A stretch of 63,510 nucleotides of DNA from an uncultured Pirellulaceae bacterium (GCA_905480235.1 CAJQPP010000042.1:1-63510); one strand, 5' to 3'. Positions 9,136 to 18,337 are shown, counted from the first letter of the stretch. The notes: generated from the letters alone by a model not told the origin. Numbers and translations are program-made.

Positions 9136-10056
9136 ATGTGTCACCCAATCCCAACCGTCGGTCGTTTTTGCTTAGCTCTTTTGATTGTCTCTCCTGTTTT
9201 TGCGCAGGAGAAACCTGGCCCAAAACTGGAGCTTCCCGAATGCGACATCTTTCTTTTCGAACTCGATGAAGCGGAAAGCGATCTCTCGATCTCGGCTGGC
9301 AAAAATATCACAGCCCGACCCGGATATGATAACCAACCCTGGTTCACACCGGACAGCCTGTCCATATTGTTTACCGCCAATGGAAAACCGGACCGCACCG
9401 ATATTTACGAGTACCAAATCAGCTCGGACACGACGCGTCCTTTAACCGACACACCCACCCAGGCATACTCTCCGCAAATTTCGCCAGACAACACCACGCT
9501 TTCTTTTGTAACCGATGGTGTCACTGCAAATCAAAGCATTTGGTCCAAAGACCGAGACAAAATCGAAGAAACTTGGTTGCTCGCCGATCAGCCAGAGCGC
9601 GAACCCGTTGGCTACTATGTCTGGAATCACGAGACCGACGACATTCTGTTTTGGTCCCGTTACGGTTTCAGCATCCGTTTGGTCAATCGCTCCGATCAAA
9701 AATCCCATTACATCACGGGGCACGCACCGCCCTCGAGTCCGCATATTATACCGGGGTCGAATCGCTTCAGTTTTTTGCACCGACAAGCGAACGGTGAAAC
9801 TTGGATTAAGGAACTGGATCCGAACACGCTGGCGATCCGGCCTTTGATCGCGATCAAGGGCAGCAATCCAAATTACGGCTGGACGCCCGGTGGTAAAATC
9901 ATCCGCGTGGAAAATGACACGCTGATGTGGTGGTCACCCAAAAGCCAAGAGTGGCAGACGATTGCGGATCTTAAGCAACACGGTTTAAGCGACGTGACTC
10001 GTGTCTCCGTGAGCCCCGATGCCACCAAACTGGCAATCGTTGGTAAACAAAAATAG
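9136..10056 (+). CDS. Exported TolB/WD40-like beta-propeller protein
   Basis: 306 residues with a signal peptide of about 24 residues (ending PVFAQ). PD40/TolB-type propeller blades are visible as repeating D-x-x-PWFTPDSLSILFTA, YSPQISPDNTTLSFVTDG, FSFLHRQANGETWIKELD and VSVSPDATKLAIVGK segments. No catalytic residues can be named; such proteins usually act in protein or ligand binding in the periplasm. It diverges from the sulfatase gene with about 100 nt between starts, so the two may share regulation. The family is clear, the partner unknown. Confidence 0.8.
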   Translation: MCHPIPTVGRFCLALLIVSPVFAQEKPGPKLELPECDIFLFELDEAESDLSISAGKNITARPGYDNQPWFTPDSLSILFTANGKPDRTDIYEYQISSDTTRPLTDTPTQAYSPQISPDNTTLSFVTDGVTANQSIWSKDRDKIEETWLLADQPEREPVGYYVWNHETDDILFWSRYGFSIRLVNRSDQKSHYITGHAPPSSPHIIPGSNRFSFLHRQANGETWIKELDPNTLAIRPLIAIKGSNPNYGWTPGGKIIRVENDTLMWWSPKSQEWQTIADLKQHGLSDVTRVSVSPDATKLAIVGKQK

Positions 10057-10104
10057 TGACCGGGACGATTCCTGTCCTGCTCGCAGCGATGTGTTTTTCG
10101 CGAC

Positions 10105-10130
10105 AAAGAAAGCCCTCGAAAAACGAGGGC
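10105..10130 (-). terminator. Intrinsic terminator of the Gly/Tyr/His-rich protein gene
   Basis: GCCCTCG and CGAGGGC form a 7-bp stem with a five-base loop (10112-10130). On the minus strand it is followed by TTTCTTTG. It may also stop readthrough from the plus-strand propeller gene. Confidence 0.6.
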
Positions 10131-10174
10131 GTTGAGAGATTAAAAATTGACTCGACCGGGGGACCGTCTGGGAA

Positions 10175-10525
10175 TTATCGACAGCGATATCTTGGGTAGC
10201 CATGGTGATGATGCCGATGACCATATCGTGGTTGCCCGTAATATACGGGGCGATAATTCCAATCGCGATGCGAGCGGCCGTGGTGATAATAATTTGGGCG
10301 GTAGTTATATTGCCGACCAACATTGATACCGCCGTAACCAACACTCAAACGAAACCCGCTGCCGCCGTAATAACCGCCGGGAGCGTGACGATAACCACCG
10401 CCGTAGCCATAGCCACCGCCGTAAAACTGAGCTTCCGCTTGCTGGGTCATGAATATCGTGACTGCCAGGGCAGCAACTGCAAACGTGACCGTGCGCAATG
10501 CTCGAAAAGAAGACGCTTTCTTCAT
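10175..10525 (-). CDS. Small exported Gly/Tyr/His-rich protein
   Basis: A 116-residue protein. The ATG at 10525 is preceded by GGAG at good spacing, which fixes the start; a longer open frame reaching 10885 has no such site. Residues 1-33 form a signal peptide (ends QQAEAQ). The mature part is low complexity: repeats of GGGYGYGGGY and GGYYGGSGFR, then Tyr/Asn/Arg/His-rich sequence with HHHH near the end and a single Cys in the C-terminal RCR. Similar short secreted glycine/tyrosine-rich proteins occur in planctomycetes; the function is unknown. A structural cell-surface or metal-binding role is only a guess from composition. Confidence 0.8.
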   Translation of the reverse strand: MKKASSFRALRTVTFAVAALAVTIFMTQQAEAQFYGGGYGYGGGYRHAPGGYYGGSGFRLSVGYGGINVGRQYNYRPNYYHHGRSHRDWNYRPVYYGQPRYGHRHHHHGYPRYRCR

Positions 10526-10550
10526 TGAATCCACTCCAAAGAAAAGTTGT

Positions 10551-10601
10551 GTGGCCATACTTGGCCACGATGAGGTTGAACGCTGCTTTCCTTTAGCAGC
10601 G
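10551..10601 (-). promoter_or_regulatory. Two stem-loops in the 5' leader of the Gly/Tyr/His-rich gene
   Basis: Two perfect hairpins lie 26-76 nt upstream of the start: GTGGCCA/TGGCCAC with a four-base loop (10551-10568) and CGCTGC/GCAGCG with a nine-base loop (10581-10601). They could be an mRNA-stabilising or regulatory leader. The rest of the roughly 316-nt gap up to the dehydratase gene shows no gene. Confidence 0.4.
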
Positions 10602-10841
10602 CATCTCACCCCAACAGATGCACATCGAATGCCGTGCCCGCTAAACTTCGCTGGAGTCCTATTTCCTCGGTAGAGCTTGCCGAATCGTTGTCCTTGCAAA
10701 CACCCACCTGTCTCAAAACGACGACGGCGTGTGGTACCTTTGACGTCATTTTTGTAGCCCGCAATTCCGGTCATCGGGAGAGAGTTCACCCCTTTCCGAG
10801 CAACGGTATGGTCCCAGGGTGTCTCAATGGCGGCGTGGATT

Positions 10842-11147
10842 TCAAGTCTCGATGTATCCCGCCATTTCATCGATTCGCGAAGCAAGCGTGAAGTCTGCGA
10901 CGGTTAATCCACCCACCGTATGCGTCCAAATTTCGATCCACGCGTCCTTGTAATTCTCGAGGTGCAAGTCCGGATGATGCTGCAAGTCTTCCGCCACTTC
11001 CGCAACTCGACCAAAAAAGTCCAAGCCAGCGAGGAAATTGCTGACACCCCAATTTTTTCGAATTCGTGCTCCGTCATGCGTCAGGTGCCAACCTTCTAGT
11101 TGACCCAGATGTTCTTGCACCTGTGATTCATTTAATGCCGTTGTCAT
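10842..11147 (-). CDS. phhB: Pterin-4a-carbinolamine dehydratase
   Basis: A 101-residue enzyme that dehydrates 4a-hydroxytetrahydrobiopterin, recycling the pterin cofactor of aromatic amino acid hydroxylases. The family signature is present: LQHHPDLHLENY, with the active-site His pair, followed by VWIEIWTH-like sequence (here AWIEIWTHTVGGLT) and a conserved FTLASRID near the end. The length is typical. The start is supported by GGAG 7 nt upstream. No phenylalanine hydroxylase is nearby, so the cellular substrate is not shown by context. Confidence 0.93.
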   Translation of the reverse strand: MTTALNESQVQEHLGQLEGWHLTHDGARIRKNWGVSNFLAGLDFFGRVAEVAEDLQHHPDLHLENYKDAWIEIWTHTVGGLTVADFTLASRIDEMAGYIET

Positions 11148-11277
11148 GAGATGTCTCCGATGTTTTCAATCCCTCACGAGGGAGAGCAGTCTCCCGGAAA
11201 AGGGCTTTTTGTGAAGTTCTAGTATTTGATGGAGTTCAGCAAACGTATTTTGTTTTCTGACGAGTTCCCAACCCTGG

Positions 11278-11841
11278 TTAGGAGTCTTCAATTTTTAATG
11301 CTGTCGCGTCTGCCTGCAGGGCCTGAATAACAAAATCAATATGTTCGTTTAGCTCCACCCCGAAATCCTCGGCGCCTTGCACGATATCTTCCCGACTGAC
11401 GCTTGCCGCAAAACTCTTCTGTTTCATTTTCTTGCGCACACTCTTTGCCTGCATGCCCTCCATACCCGTTGGGCGTACATACGCTACCGCTATAGTGAAA
11501 CCGCAAAGTTCATCACAAGCAAACAGGGCTTTATCCATCAGGGAAACGCGCGGCACACCGGTTTGCTCCACGTGTGACTGAATGGCATGAATGACATCAT
11601 CCGGGTAACCCTTTTCTTTCAGGATCTTGCAACCCTGCAGGGGATGGTCGGGCGGTTCGGGCCACTTTTCATAATCGAAATCGTGGAGCAAGCCAACGAC
11701 AGCCCATTTCGCCTCATCTTCTCCGAGTTTTTTCGCATAGGCCTGCATGGCTGTTTCCACAGCCAGCATATGCCGTCGCAAACTGTCGCTGGCGGTGTAA
11801 TCACACATCAGCTCAAAACTAGCTTGGCGGTCGGGTGTCAT
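11278..11841 (-). CDS. HD-domain phosphohydrolase-like protein
   Basis: A 187-residue soluble protein of the HDIG/HD superfamily. Metal-binding residues are visible as an N-terminal His (LRRHMLAVE), the HD pair in LLHDFDYEKW, His in DHPLQG and His in IQSHVEQTG. The substrate is unknown; the family hydrolyses phosphate esters, often of nucleotides. The start is supported by AAGGA 6 nt upstream. About 130 nt separate it from the dehydratase gene downstream on the same strand, so cotranscription is possible but not shown. Confidence 0.85.
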   Translation of the reverse strand: MTPDRQASFELMCDYTASDSLRRHMLAVETAMQAYAKKLGEDEAKWAVVGLLHDFDYEKWPEPPDHPLQGCKILKEKGYPDDVIHAIQSHVEQTGVPRVSLMDKALFACDELCGFTIAVAYVRPTGMEGMQAKSVRKKMKQKSFAASVSREDIVQGAEDFGVELNEHIDFVIQALQADATALKIEDS

Positions 11842-11909
11842 GAGGGTCCTTACGTGCGGTGTCTCTCGGCGACGCCCGTTAAAAGCGATGCCTGGAGAGC
11901 ATGCTATTA

Positions 11910-13553
11910 TTAACCGTCATCACTGGCGGATTCTTTTTCATCGGATTCTTTGTCATCGGATTCTTTGTCATCTTCGGCCTCATTTTCGCGAATGGGCTGG
12001 CCCGCTTTGAGGGTTTCCAATTCCTCCATGAGATCCTCTTTTTGGCGGCCTTCGTCTGCCAATTCGATCGATTTCTCCGACCATTTCACCGCATTTTCGA
12101 AATCACCCGATTCGGCATAAGCTGCCGCCAGCGTGCTAAGCACGTGGGCTGTTTTGTAATCGGTGACCTCTGCCGCCTGGAGTGCCAGTTCCAAAGCTCG
12201 CTTGCCATCCCGCACATCATCCTCGGGTGAAGTGCTTAATACCCAAGCCAAGTTATTCAGGATGTGATCATCTTCGTCGTTTATTTCCAACGCCGCTTCA
12301 TAATCAGCCACTGCCGCGGCATGATTTCCCGAATTCAATTTAGCGTCACCTCGACCGGTCAACGCGCGTTCATCTTCGGGATCATTTTTCAGAATATCGT
12401 CGTAGATCTCAATTGCTTTGGCGTGCATTTTGGCACTGACATAAAGGCTGGCCAGGGTGCTACGCAACATTGGCTCACCGGGAATCTCTTGCACCAAGAA
12501 CTCCATTTCCTCGATAGCAGCGTCATAATCCTCCATGCCGGCGTAGATCAAGCTGCGAAGGAACATCGCATCGACATCACCTTCTTGAAACGTGATGATT
12601 TTCTCCACATCTTTGAGAGCGTCTTTGTATTTTTTCTTTTGGTAATAAACCCGCGCTCGAGTGCGCAGTCCTTCCAAATCTTTGGGGTTCAATTCAATGG
12701 CCCGCGAGACGTCGGCCAACGCTTCTTCATCCTTCTCCATCGCCAGGTACAAGGCGGCTCTCAAGCTGTAGGCCGAGGGTAAATCTTGATTGATTTCAAT
12801 GGCTTTACTGACTGCCTTCAAAGCCGCTTCATCTTCCTTTTCGGCTCGTAGGCCTTTGGCCAGCAGCAACAGTTCAACGGGTTGGTTATTACGCTCGGTG
12901 GCCAACTTGGCGAAATCCGCAATCGCTGCATCAAATTTTTTGTCGGCGACATTCATCTGGCCGCGTACTCGCAAACCCATTTGATTGGCGGGATCAACCT
13001 CGAGAGCTTGATTAATGTCATTCCATTGCTGATCTTTGTCTTCGCCCGTTTGGGATCGCAAAATCAAAGTTTCAGCTTTTTGCCCCAAGTCGTCGCCGCT
13101 ATTTTCCAGAGCTTTGGTGACCGCTTCACTGGCCGCCTCTTTATCACCTCCGTCCAGCAACTGCATTTTGGCGATCATTAGCCAAGCCTTGGAATCATCG
13201 GCCTGCAATTCCGTATTCTTTTCCAATCTTTCGAGGGCTTGTTGCCGCAAGAATTTCCAACGGGGATCGGGAGGAGAGCGGAAAATTCTTTCTGCTAAAA
13301 GCTGGGCATGCTTGTAATTGGCACTTGCCCACAAGCCCTCAGCTGTCTTTAACGATTCGTCGGAAAGGCCTTTTTCGATGGCGTCCTCGCACAGATCAGC
13401 GACTTTGTCAAAATCGCGTGGCGTCTTTGCCTCCAGCTTTTTCTCAATCGCCTGGTCTAACAGAGGTTCGCCCTCTTGAGCCGAAACGGGCTGGATCCCC
13501 AGGCAGCCAAAGGCCAATCCCATAATAACGACCGAGCGTGTTAACCAATGCAT
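11910..13553 (-). CDS. Exported tetratricopeptide-repeat protein with acidic tail
   Basis: A 547-residue TPR solenoid. The ATG at 13553 has GGGAG 9 nt upstream and opens a signal peptide ending PVSAQ; an ATG 15 codons earlier has neither. TPR units recur from about residue 150, for example the segments PSAYSLRAALYLAMEKDEEA, EGLRTRARVYYQKKKYKDAL and ERALTGRGDAKLNSGNHAAA. The C-terminal 30 residues are very acidic and contain a DKESD-type repeat encoded by a tandem DNA repeat. TPRs mediate protein-protein contacts; the partner is unknown. Confidence 0.87.
   Translation of the reverse strand: MHWLTRSVVIMGLAFGCLGIQPVSAQEGEPLLDQAIEKKLEAKTPRDFDKVADLCEDAIEKGLSDESLKTAEGLWASANYKHAQLLAERIFRSPPDPRWKFLRQQALERLEKNTELQADDSKAWLMIAKMQLLDGGDKEAASEAVTKALENSGDDLGQKAETLILRSQTGEDKDQQWNDINQALEVDPANQMGLRVRGQMNVADKKFDAAIADFAKLATERNNQPVELLLLAKGLRAEKEDEAALKAVSKAIEINQDLPSAYSLRAALYLAMEKDEEALADVSRAIELNPKDLEGLRTRARVYYQKKKYKDALKDVEKIITFQEGDVDAMFLRSLIYAGMEDYDAAIEEMEFLVQEIPGEPMLRSTLASLYVSAKMHAKAIEIYDDILKNDPEDERALTGRGDAKLNSGNHAAAVADYEAALEINDEDDHILNNLAWVLSTSPEDDVRDGKRALELALQAAEVTDYKTAHVLSTLAAAYAESGDFENAVKWSEKSIELADEGRQKEDLMEELETLKAGQPIRENEAEDDKESDDKESDEKESASDDG
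11928..11972. repeat. 15-bp tandem repeat, three copies, within the TPR gene
   Basis: GGATTCTTTGTCATC occurs three times in a row (first copy has one base change). Read on the minus strand it encodes the repeated acidic D-K-E-S-D / D-E-K-E-S units of the protein tail; copy number is likely variable. Confidence 0.85.
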
Positions 13554-14315
13554 GAAGTTTCTCCCGTGCGAGTCAAAGAGCGATGGCAACCCCAACACTC
13601 TGGACTATCAGATGACCAAGTTTGATTTGTATTCGATGGTTCGAAATTCTATAAGATTTGTCGAAAAGGGAAAATGCGTCCCCTGAGCAGGGTGGCCGTT
13701 TACTCTGAACTCCAGCACCACAGTGCGGGCTATTCCTCCATTGCCGGTTGCGGAGCCCCTTTGATGTGCCAAATTTTCGCTTTGGCTCTACCGGCCAAGC
13801 GCTCGCCCAGCACCCTGAATGGCCACTTGGGACGCACTGACCGGGTGGCATGTCCGGCAACTCAAGGAATCCTCAGTGGAGCAAAATCGGAGGTCCCAAC
13901 CACCGCCTGCCAACGATCTATTTCAGCCATGGCATCGTTCCTTGCCGGCCCACTAAACATACCCTCAATTTGCTTTTTCGGATGAAGTTGTTTGACGGTG
14001 TGTAAGTCTTATTGACAGCGTGGATTAGGGCGAGTTAGACTCCCAACTTCGCGAAGAATTAGTTTGTTCGAACGAACTCGAAAACACCTTTTGGACCGCA
14101 CTTCTCTCTGGGTCCAATGGTTAGTGACTGCGGTAAGACACACCGGTATGGGTGCCTGTCTCAAGTCCGGAACCCCCGGCAAAAAATTCCGCGGTCCCAT
14201 TGCGCCACCGCATGGCCGAGCGGCGATCAAATTGGTATTTCACGATTCCACGACTCTTTAGACAATTGGTGACACCACCAACCCTATCATTTTGCTACCA
14301 GTCAAAGGCAAAGAA
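13554..14315 (+). other. 762-nt gene-free region upstream of the pyrophosphatase gene
   Basis: No convincing gene is found; open frames here lack ribosome sites and family features. It holds the promoter region of the minus-strand TPR gene on the left. On the right it holds a TTGACA box at 14012-14017 (with a weak TTAGAC 17 nt on), a 10-bp palindrome CTTCGCGAAG at 14047-14056, an 18-bp near-palindrome AGTTTGTTCGAACGAACT at 14061-14078, and a TTGGACC...GGTCCAA stem near 14090-14118. If transcription starts near 14047, the pyrophosphatase mRNA would have a leader of about 270 nt. Confidence 0.4.
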
Positions 14316-16769
14316 ATGTCCGCACTTTTAAGTCGTCGCTCATCTTTCGCAAGCCAACCATATGGATGGATGTTCGTCGCTATTTTTTGTATCTCGTTCG
14401 GAGTCATTGCACTTGCCCCGAGCTTTGAATTACAAGCCTTTCAGGAGCCTGCTGGTGAAACCGCTGCAAGCCCTGAAACCGCTGCAAGCCCTGAGGCCGC
14501 CGCGCCGGCGACCAGCGACAGTTCCAAGGGCGGCGTACCCCTGATCGCCTACGTGATACCTCTTTTTGGCATCGCTGGCTTAGGTTACACGTTTTGGAAA
14601 TCTTCTTGGGTTTCTCAGCAAGAGGTGGGCACGGAACGCATGGCGCGGATCGCCAAAAATATTACCGACGGTGCCATGTCTTTCTTGAAAGCCGAATACA
14701 GCGTGTTGTTTGTATTTGTTGTAGCCGTGGCAGCACTGCTGGGTTATGCCGGCTCCACGCAAGGCGACGCCTCGTCACCCCTGTTAGCCTTATCGTTTGT
14801 GCTAGGTGCTTTTTGTTCCGCAGCGGCTGGTTTCATCGGCATGCGGGTCGCCACCAAAGCCAATGTAAGAACCACCAATGCCGCCCGAGACGGTTTAGGT
14901 AAAGCCTTAGAGGTCGCCTTTGCCGGTGGCAGCGTGATGGGCATGGGTGTCGTGGGTCTGGGTGTTTTAGGATTGAGTATTCTGTTTATTGTTTACGCCA
15001 CCATGTTCGGACTGGGTGATGTGGAAAGTGTTACCCGGGTCATTACCGTATTGACTGGCTTTTCTTTTGGTGCTTCCTCCATTGCATTATTCGCTCGCGT
15101 GGGAGGCGGTATTTACACCAAGGCCGCCGACGTCGGTGCCGACCTGGTCGGAAAAGTCGAAGCGGGTATTCCTGAAGATCACCCACTCAACCCAGCCACG
15201 ATCGCCGATAATGTCGGGGACAATGTCGGCGATGTCGCCGGTATGGGAGCCGACCTTTTCGAGTCATACGTCGGATCGATCATCGGCACGATGGTGCTCG
15301 GAGCTGCTTTTTACACAACCTTCAACGCAGGATCCGAGCCGATGGACAGCTTTGATGGCCTGTCCGCGGTTTTGTTGCCCCTGGTTTTAGCCGGTGCAGG
15401 CATCGTCACATCCATCATCGGAACCTTTATGGTGAAGGTCAAAGAAGGCGGAAACCCTCACCATGCACTCAATTTAGGCGAATTTGGTTCGGCTGGCATT
15501 TTGTTGGCTTTGACTTACTTGATCATTAAATTCATGTTGCCTGCAAACGGTTGGACTTTTGATGGTTTCGATTACACCTCCGATGGTGTCTTTTTCGCAA
15601 TCCTCTTTGGCCTGGGTGCCGGACTCGCGATTGGCAAGGTCACTGAATTCTACACCGGAACGGGTACCCCGCCGGTCAAGTCGATCGTGCGACAATCGGT
15701 AACCGGATCGGCCACCAATATTATTGCCGGGTTGGGCGTCGGCATGATGTCAACCACGATTCCAATCATTATCATCGCCGCGGCCATCATCGGAGCCTAT
15801 TCATTCGCTGGTCTTTATGGGATCGCGATTGCGGCAGTCGGCATGCTTTCCAACACGGGTATCCAATTGGCAGTTGATGCTTACGGGCCGATTTCGGATA
15901 ACGCAGGTGGCATCGCCGAGATGGCGGAATTGCCCCGCGAAGTACGCAACCGAACCGATAAACTGGATGCCGTTGGGAACACCACGGCGGCCATTGGAAA
16001 AGGCTTTGCCATTGGTTCAGCAGCCCTAACCGCTTTGGCTCTTTTTGCCGCTTTCATTACCTCCTACAACGCCACTCACTTAGCCACACCGATCGAAGGT
16101 ATTGACCTAACCAATCCCTACGTGATGGCCTCGCTGTTTATTGGTGGCATGTTGCCCTTCCTTTTCTCTGCACTTTCCATGAACGCCGTGGGGCGAGCAG
16201 CGATGGCAATGATTGAGGAAGTCCGACGACAGTTCCGTGATATTCCCGAACTGAAGAAGGCTCTGGATGTCATGAACAAAAACGGCGATAAGGAATTTGA
16301 GGATTGGTCCAAAGAAGATCAGATCACCTTTGAAGCAGCCGACGGAAAAGCCGAGTACGGTAAATGCGTTGCTATCTCAACCCGAGCTTCCATTCGGGAA
16401 ATGATCATTCCGGGTTTAATCGCCGTCCTGGTACCTGTTGGCTTCGGATTCCTACCCAAGTACTTTGGCCTCGAAGGCAATACCAACGCCTTGATGTTGG
16501 GTGGCTTGCTGGCTGGTGTGACCGTCAGTGGCGTGCTGATGGCACTCTTCCAATCCAACGCGGGTGGAGCTTGGGACAATGCCAAAAAGATGATCGAAGA
16601 AGGCTTTGAGGTGAACGGCACCAAGCTCGCCAAAGGATCAGAAGCCCACAAAGCAGCTGTCGTTGGTGACACCGTCGGCGATCCATTCAAAGATACTTCC
16701 GGGCCTTCCTTGAATATCTTGCTGAAACTGATGAGTGTCGTGGCTTTGGTCATCGCCACACTTATCTAA
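14316..16769 (+). CDS. hppA: Membrane-bound ion-translocating inorganic pyrophosphatase
   Basis: An 817-residue polytopic membrane protein that couples pyrophosphate hydrolysis to H+ or Na+ pumping. The hydrolytic site motifs are present: [22 protein letters not shown] and the C-terminal [15 protein letters not shown]. The signature [10 protein letters not shown] has Ala where K+-independent enzymes have Lys, so it belongs to the K+-dependent group; this does not by itself settle H+ or Na+. The N-terminus is unusual: a signal-like hydrophobic segment ending LQAFQ, then an Ala/Pro/Glu-rich linker with a duplicated ETAASP unit, before the first core helix. Start 14316 (ATG) is preferred to an in-frame TTG at 14292. 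A strong terminator follows. Confidence 0.96.
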   Translation: MSALLSRRSSFASQPYGWMFVAIFCISFGVIALAPSFELQAFQEPAGETAASPETAASPEAAAPATSDSSKGGVPLIAYVIPLFGIAGLGYTFWKSSWVSQQEVGTERMARIAKNITDGAMSFLKAEYSVLFVFVVAVAALLGYAGSTQGDASSPLLALSFVLGAFCSAAAGFIGMRVATKANVRTTNAARDGLGKALEVAFAGGSVMGMGVVGLGVLGLSILFIVYATMFGLGDVESVTRVITVLTGFSFGASSIALFARVGGGIYTKAADVGADLVGKVEAGIPEDHPLNPATIADNVGDNVGDVAGMGADLFESYVGSIIGTMVLGAAFYTTFNAGSEPMDSFDGLSAVLLPLVLAGAGIVTSIIGTFMVKVKEGGNPHHALNLGEFGSAGILLALTYLIIKFMLPANGWTFDGFDYTSDGVFFAILFGLGAGLAIGKVTEFYTGTGTPPVKSIVRQSVTGSATNIIAGLGVGMMSTTIPIIIIAAAIIGAYSFAGLYGIAIAAVGMLSNTGIQLAVDAYGPISDNAGGIAEMAELPREVRNRTDKLDAVGNTTAAIGKGFAIGSAALTALALFAAFITSYNATHLATPIEGIDLTNPYVMASLFIGGMLPFLFSALSMNAVGRAAMAMIEEVRRQFRDIPELKKALDVMNKNGDKEFEDWSKEDQITFEAADGKAEYGKCVAISTRASIREMIIPGLIAVLVPVGFGFLPKYFGLEGNTNALMLGGLLAGVTVSGVLMALFQSNAGGAWDNAKKMIEEGFEVNGTKLAKGSEAHKAAVVGDTVGDPFKDTSGPSLNILLKLMSVVALVIATLI
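14457..14492 (+). repeat. 18-bp tandem duplication in the pyrophosphatase N-terminal linker
   Basis: GAAACCGCTGCAAGCCCT occurs twice in direct tandem and encodes the repeated ETAASP unit of the linker. Confidence 0.9.
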
Positions 16770-16826
16770 GTGTTAGCTGAGCTTGGTGATGGGAGATCCC
16801 AGATCCGGCTTTCTACGGAAAAATCC

Positions 16827-16861
16827 AAAATGCTCCAGCCCGGTGGTCTGGAGCATTTTTT
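16827..16861 (+). terminator. Intrinsic terminator of hppA
   Basis: A 12-bp perfect stem, AAAATGCTCCAG / CTGGAGCATTTT, with a nine-base loop ends in a T run. Confidence 0.9.
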
Positions 16862-17244
16862 GTGACGGGCAGGGCGTGCCACCGGAAAAGGCTCGGTTTT
16901 CTGACGGTCATCGGTCGGCTCAGGCTGATCCCTAAAACCCTGCTAAATGGTCTTAATCGTCATTTCGATGCAAATTACTGGGGTCAACGACTGCCATAAC
17001 CGAGGGTAGAAAGCTCCGTTGGGCCTAAAAAACAAATTTCGGTGCGCCCTTTTCATGCAGCAAAATGCTGCAAACTGGGCCGTTTTGAGACACGGTCGAA
17101 ATAGGTACACCGACTAAACCGGTCATGCCTGTTTTTTCGGGGTTACGACAGGCAATCTTGGGTATTTTTTGCTTGGAAAGTGCCTAAATCCCGACTAGTC
17201 TTTAATGAGAGGTCTTCAGGTCGCAGAACAGTTTTCTCGCAATC

Positions 17245-17290
17245 TGTCCGATCCGGACATAAAAATTGAATTAATGGCACGCAGGTCGCA
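17245..17290 (+). promoter_or_regulatory. Candidate sigma54-type promoter with upstream palindrome
   Basis: TGGCAC (17275-17280), five bases, then TCGCA (17286-17290) match the -24/-12 consensus except one base, with the invariant GG and GC at correct spacing. A perfect inverted repeat TGTCCG-ATC-CGGACA lies at 17245-17259. The gene starts at 17356. A match this good is expected about once per window by chance. The rest of the gap from 16862 shows only a small TGCAGC/GCTGCA hairpin at 17056-17072. Confidence 0.3.
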
Positions 17291-17355
17291 TAGGGTTGCT
17301 GGTGTGCACAAAGTCTGACACAGGCAGGGTGTGTCGATATCCGAGGAGAGATTAG

Positions 17356-18150
17356 ATGAAATCCGATTGGTCGACTCAAATAGGCAAAACATTTTTGGCA
17401 ATCGCCATGATGGCCACGTTTTGTGTTCCAGCAACTTCTTTGCTGGCCCAAGACAAGGACGCCAGCCAGAGTAAAAAGAAGCAACCTACTCGCGTAATCA
17501 AAGCCATGACTCCGGTGGAAGGCTACGCACCGGTGGAGATGTTTGCGGCGAAGAAAGAGGGCACCATCAAGGTGGAACTCATTCCCAAAGATGCCACACA
17601 GGCAAATATCTTTGTAACGAACAACTCTGATGAGCCTCTTGCCGTTGGCATGCCCGAAGCCTTTGTCGGTGTACCGATCCTAGCTCAAGGCTTGGGTGGT
17701 GGCGGCATGGGCGGCGGCGGCAGAGGCGGTGGCGGTGGCGGTGGCGGATTCTTTAACATCCCACCTGGAAAACGCGCCAAGCTTACCGTCACGACGGTTT
17801 GCCTAGAATTCAATAAAACGGATCCTCGCCCCAGTATGAAATACGAAATCAAGCCCGCTCGTGAATACGTCAAAGACGAATCCGTACTCGAAATGATTCG
17901 CATGGTGGCAAATGATGAGGTCACACAGCAAATCGCACAGGCTGCGGCTTGGCACCGTATGGACGGGCTGAGTTGGGACTTCCTTGCGAATCACAACCGC
18001 AAAGAGTTTAGCAACGGATATTACGAACGCTTTTTCACCCTCGATCAAATTCGTTGGGCTCAGCAACTGGTACCGTTCGCCAACCAACGTGTCGCGGCGA
18101 GACAGGCCCAAAAGCCCGCGGAGAGCCGATCGTGGAAAACCGGTCAATAA
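17356..18150 (+). CDS. Exported protein of unknown function with Gly-rich insert
   Basis: 264 residues; GAGGAGAG just upstream supports the ATG. A signal peptide of about 32 residues ends SLLAQ. The mature protein has a beta-rich segment (EGTIKVELIPKDATQANIFV and VTNNSDEPLAVGMPEAFVGV), interrupted by a Gly-rich run of about 20 residues near 113-135, then GKRAKLTVTTVCLEF, as if a small beta-sandwich were split by a flexible loop. The C-terminal half is helical with WHRMDGLSWDFLA. I do not recognise the family. It is monocistronic, ended by a strong terminator and possibly driven by the candidate sigma54-type site. Confidence 0.85.
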   Translation: MKSDWSTQIGKTFLAIAMMATFCVPATSLLAQDKDASQSKKKQPTRVIKAMTPVEGYAPVEMFAAKKEGTIKVELIPKDATQANIFVTNNSDEPLAVGMPEAFVGVPILAQGLGGGGMGGGGRGGGGGGGGFFNIPPGKRAKLTVTTVCLEFNKTDPRPSMKYEIKPAREYVKDESVLEMIRMVANDEVTQQIAQAAAWHRMDGLSWDFLANHNRKEFSNGYYERFFTLDQIRWAQQLVPFANQRVAARQAQKPAESRSWKTGQ

Positions 18151-18177
18151 GACTGGATAAGCGAAATTCAACCCATC

Positions 18178-18210
18178 AAAGCCCGGCCAATACGGCCGGG
18201 CTTTCTTTTT
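18178..18210 (+). terminator. Intrinsic terminator after the Gly-rich exported protein gene
   Basis: AAAGCCCGGCC / GGCCGGGCTTT form an 11-bp stem with a five-base loop, followed by CTTTTT. Confidence 0.9.
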
Positions 18211-18259
18211 GACTGTAGCTCATCGGGCAGACAGGTATACAATGGCGATCTCAATACTT

Positions 18260-18288
18260 TTGTCAGTGATTGCCTGACAAGATAAAGT
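18260..18288 (+). promoter_or_regulatory. Sigma70-type promoter overlapped by a perfect inverted repeat
   Basis: TTGTCA (18260-18265), 17 nt, TAAAGT (18283-18288). The -35 box and spacer carry the inverted repeat TTGTCAG-N7-CTGACAA (18260-18280), placed where a repressor would block polymerase. Gene start is at 18338. Confidence 0.5.
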
Positions 18289-18337
18289 CGAGCTCCCGAA
18301 ATGGGGACGCCCGCACCCAACCCAAAAGGAAATGATG

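Noticed and set aside
9038..9223. Sixty-two-codon N-terminal extension of the sulfatase
   Set aside because: The ATG at 9037 begins a normal signal peptide; the extension would overlap the start of the divergent propeller gene.
13674..13985. 103-codon open frame in the gap before hppA
   Set aside because: No ribosome site, Cys/Ser/Pro-rich composition typical of random frames, and no family features.
14190..14260. tRNA-like stretch containing TGGCCGAGCGG followed by AATTGGTA
   Set aside because: It resembles a tRNA D-arm only; there is no matching acceptor stem, anticodon arm or GGTTCGAAT-type T-arm nearby.
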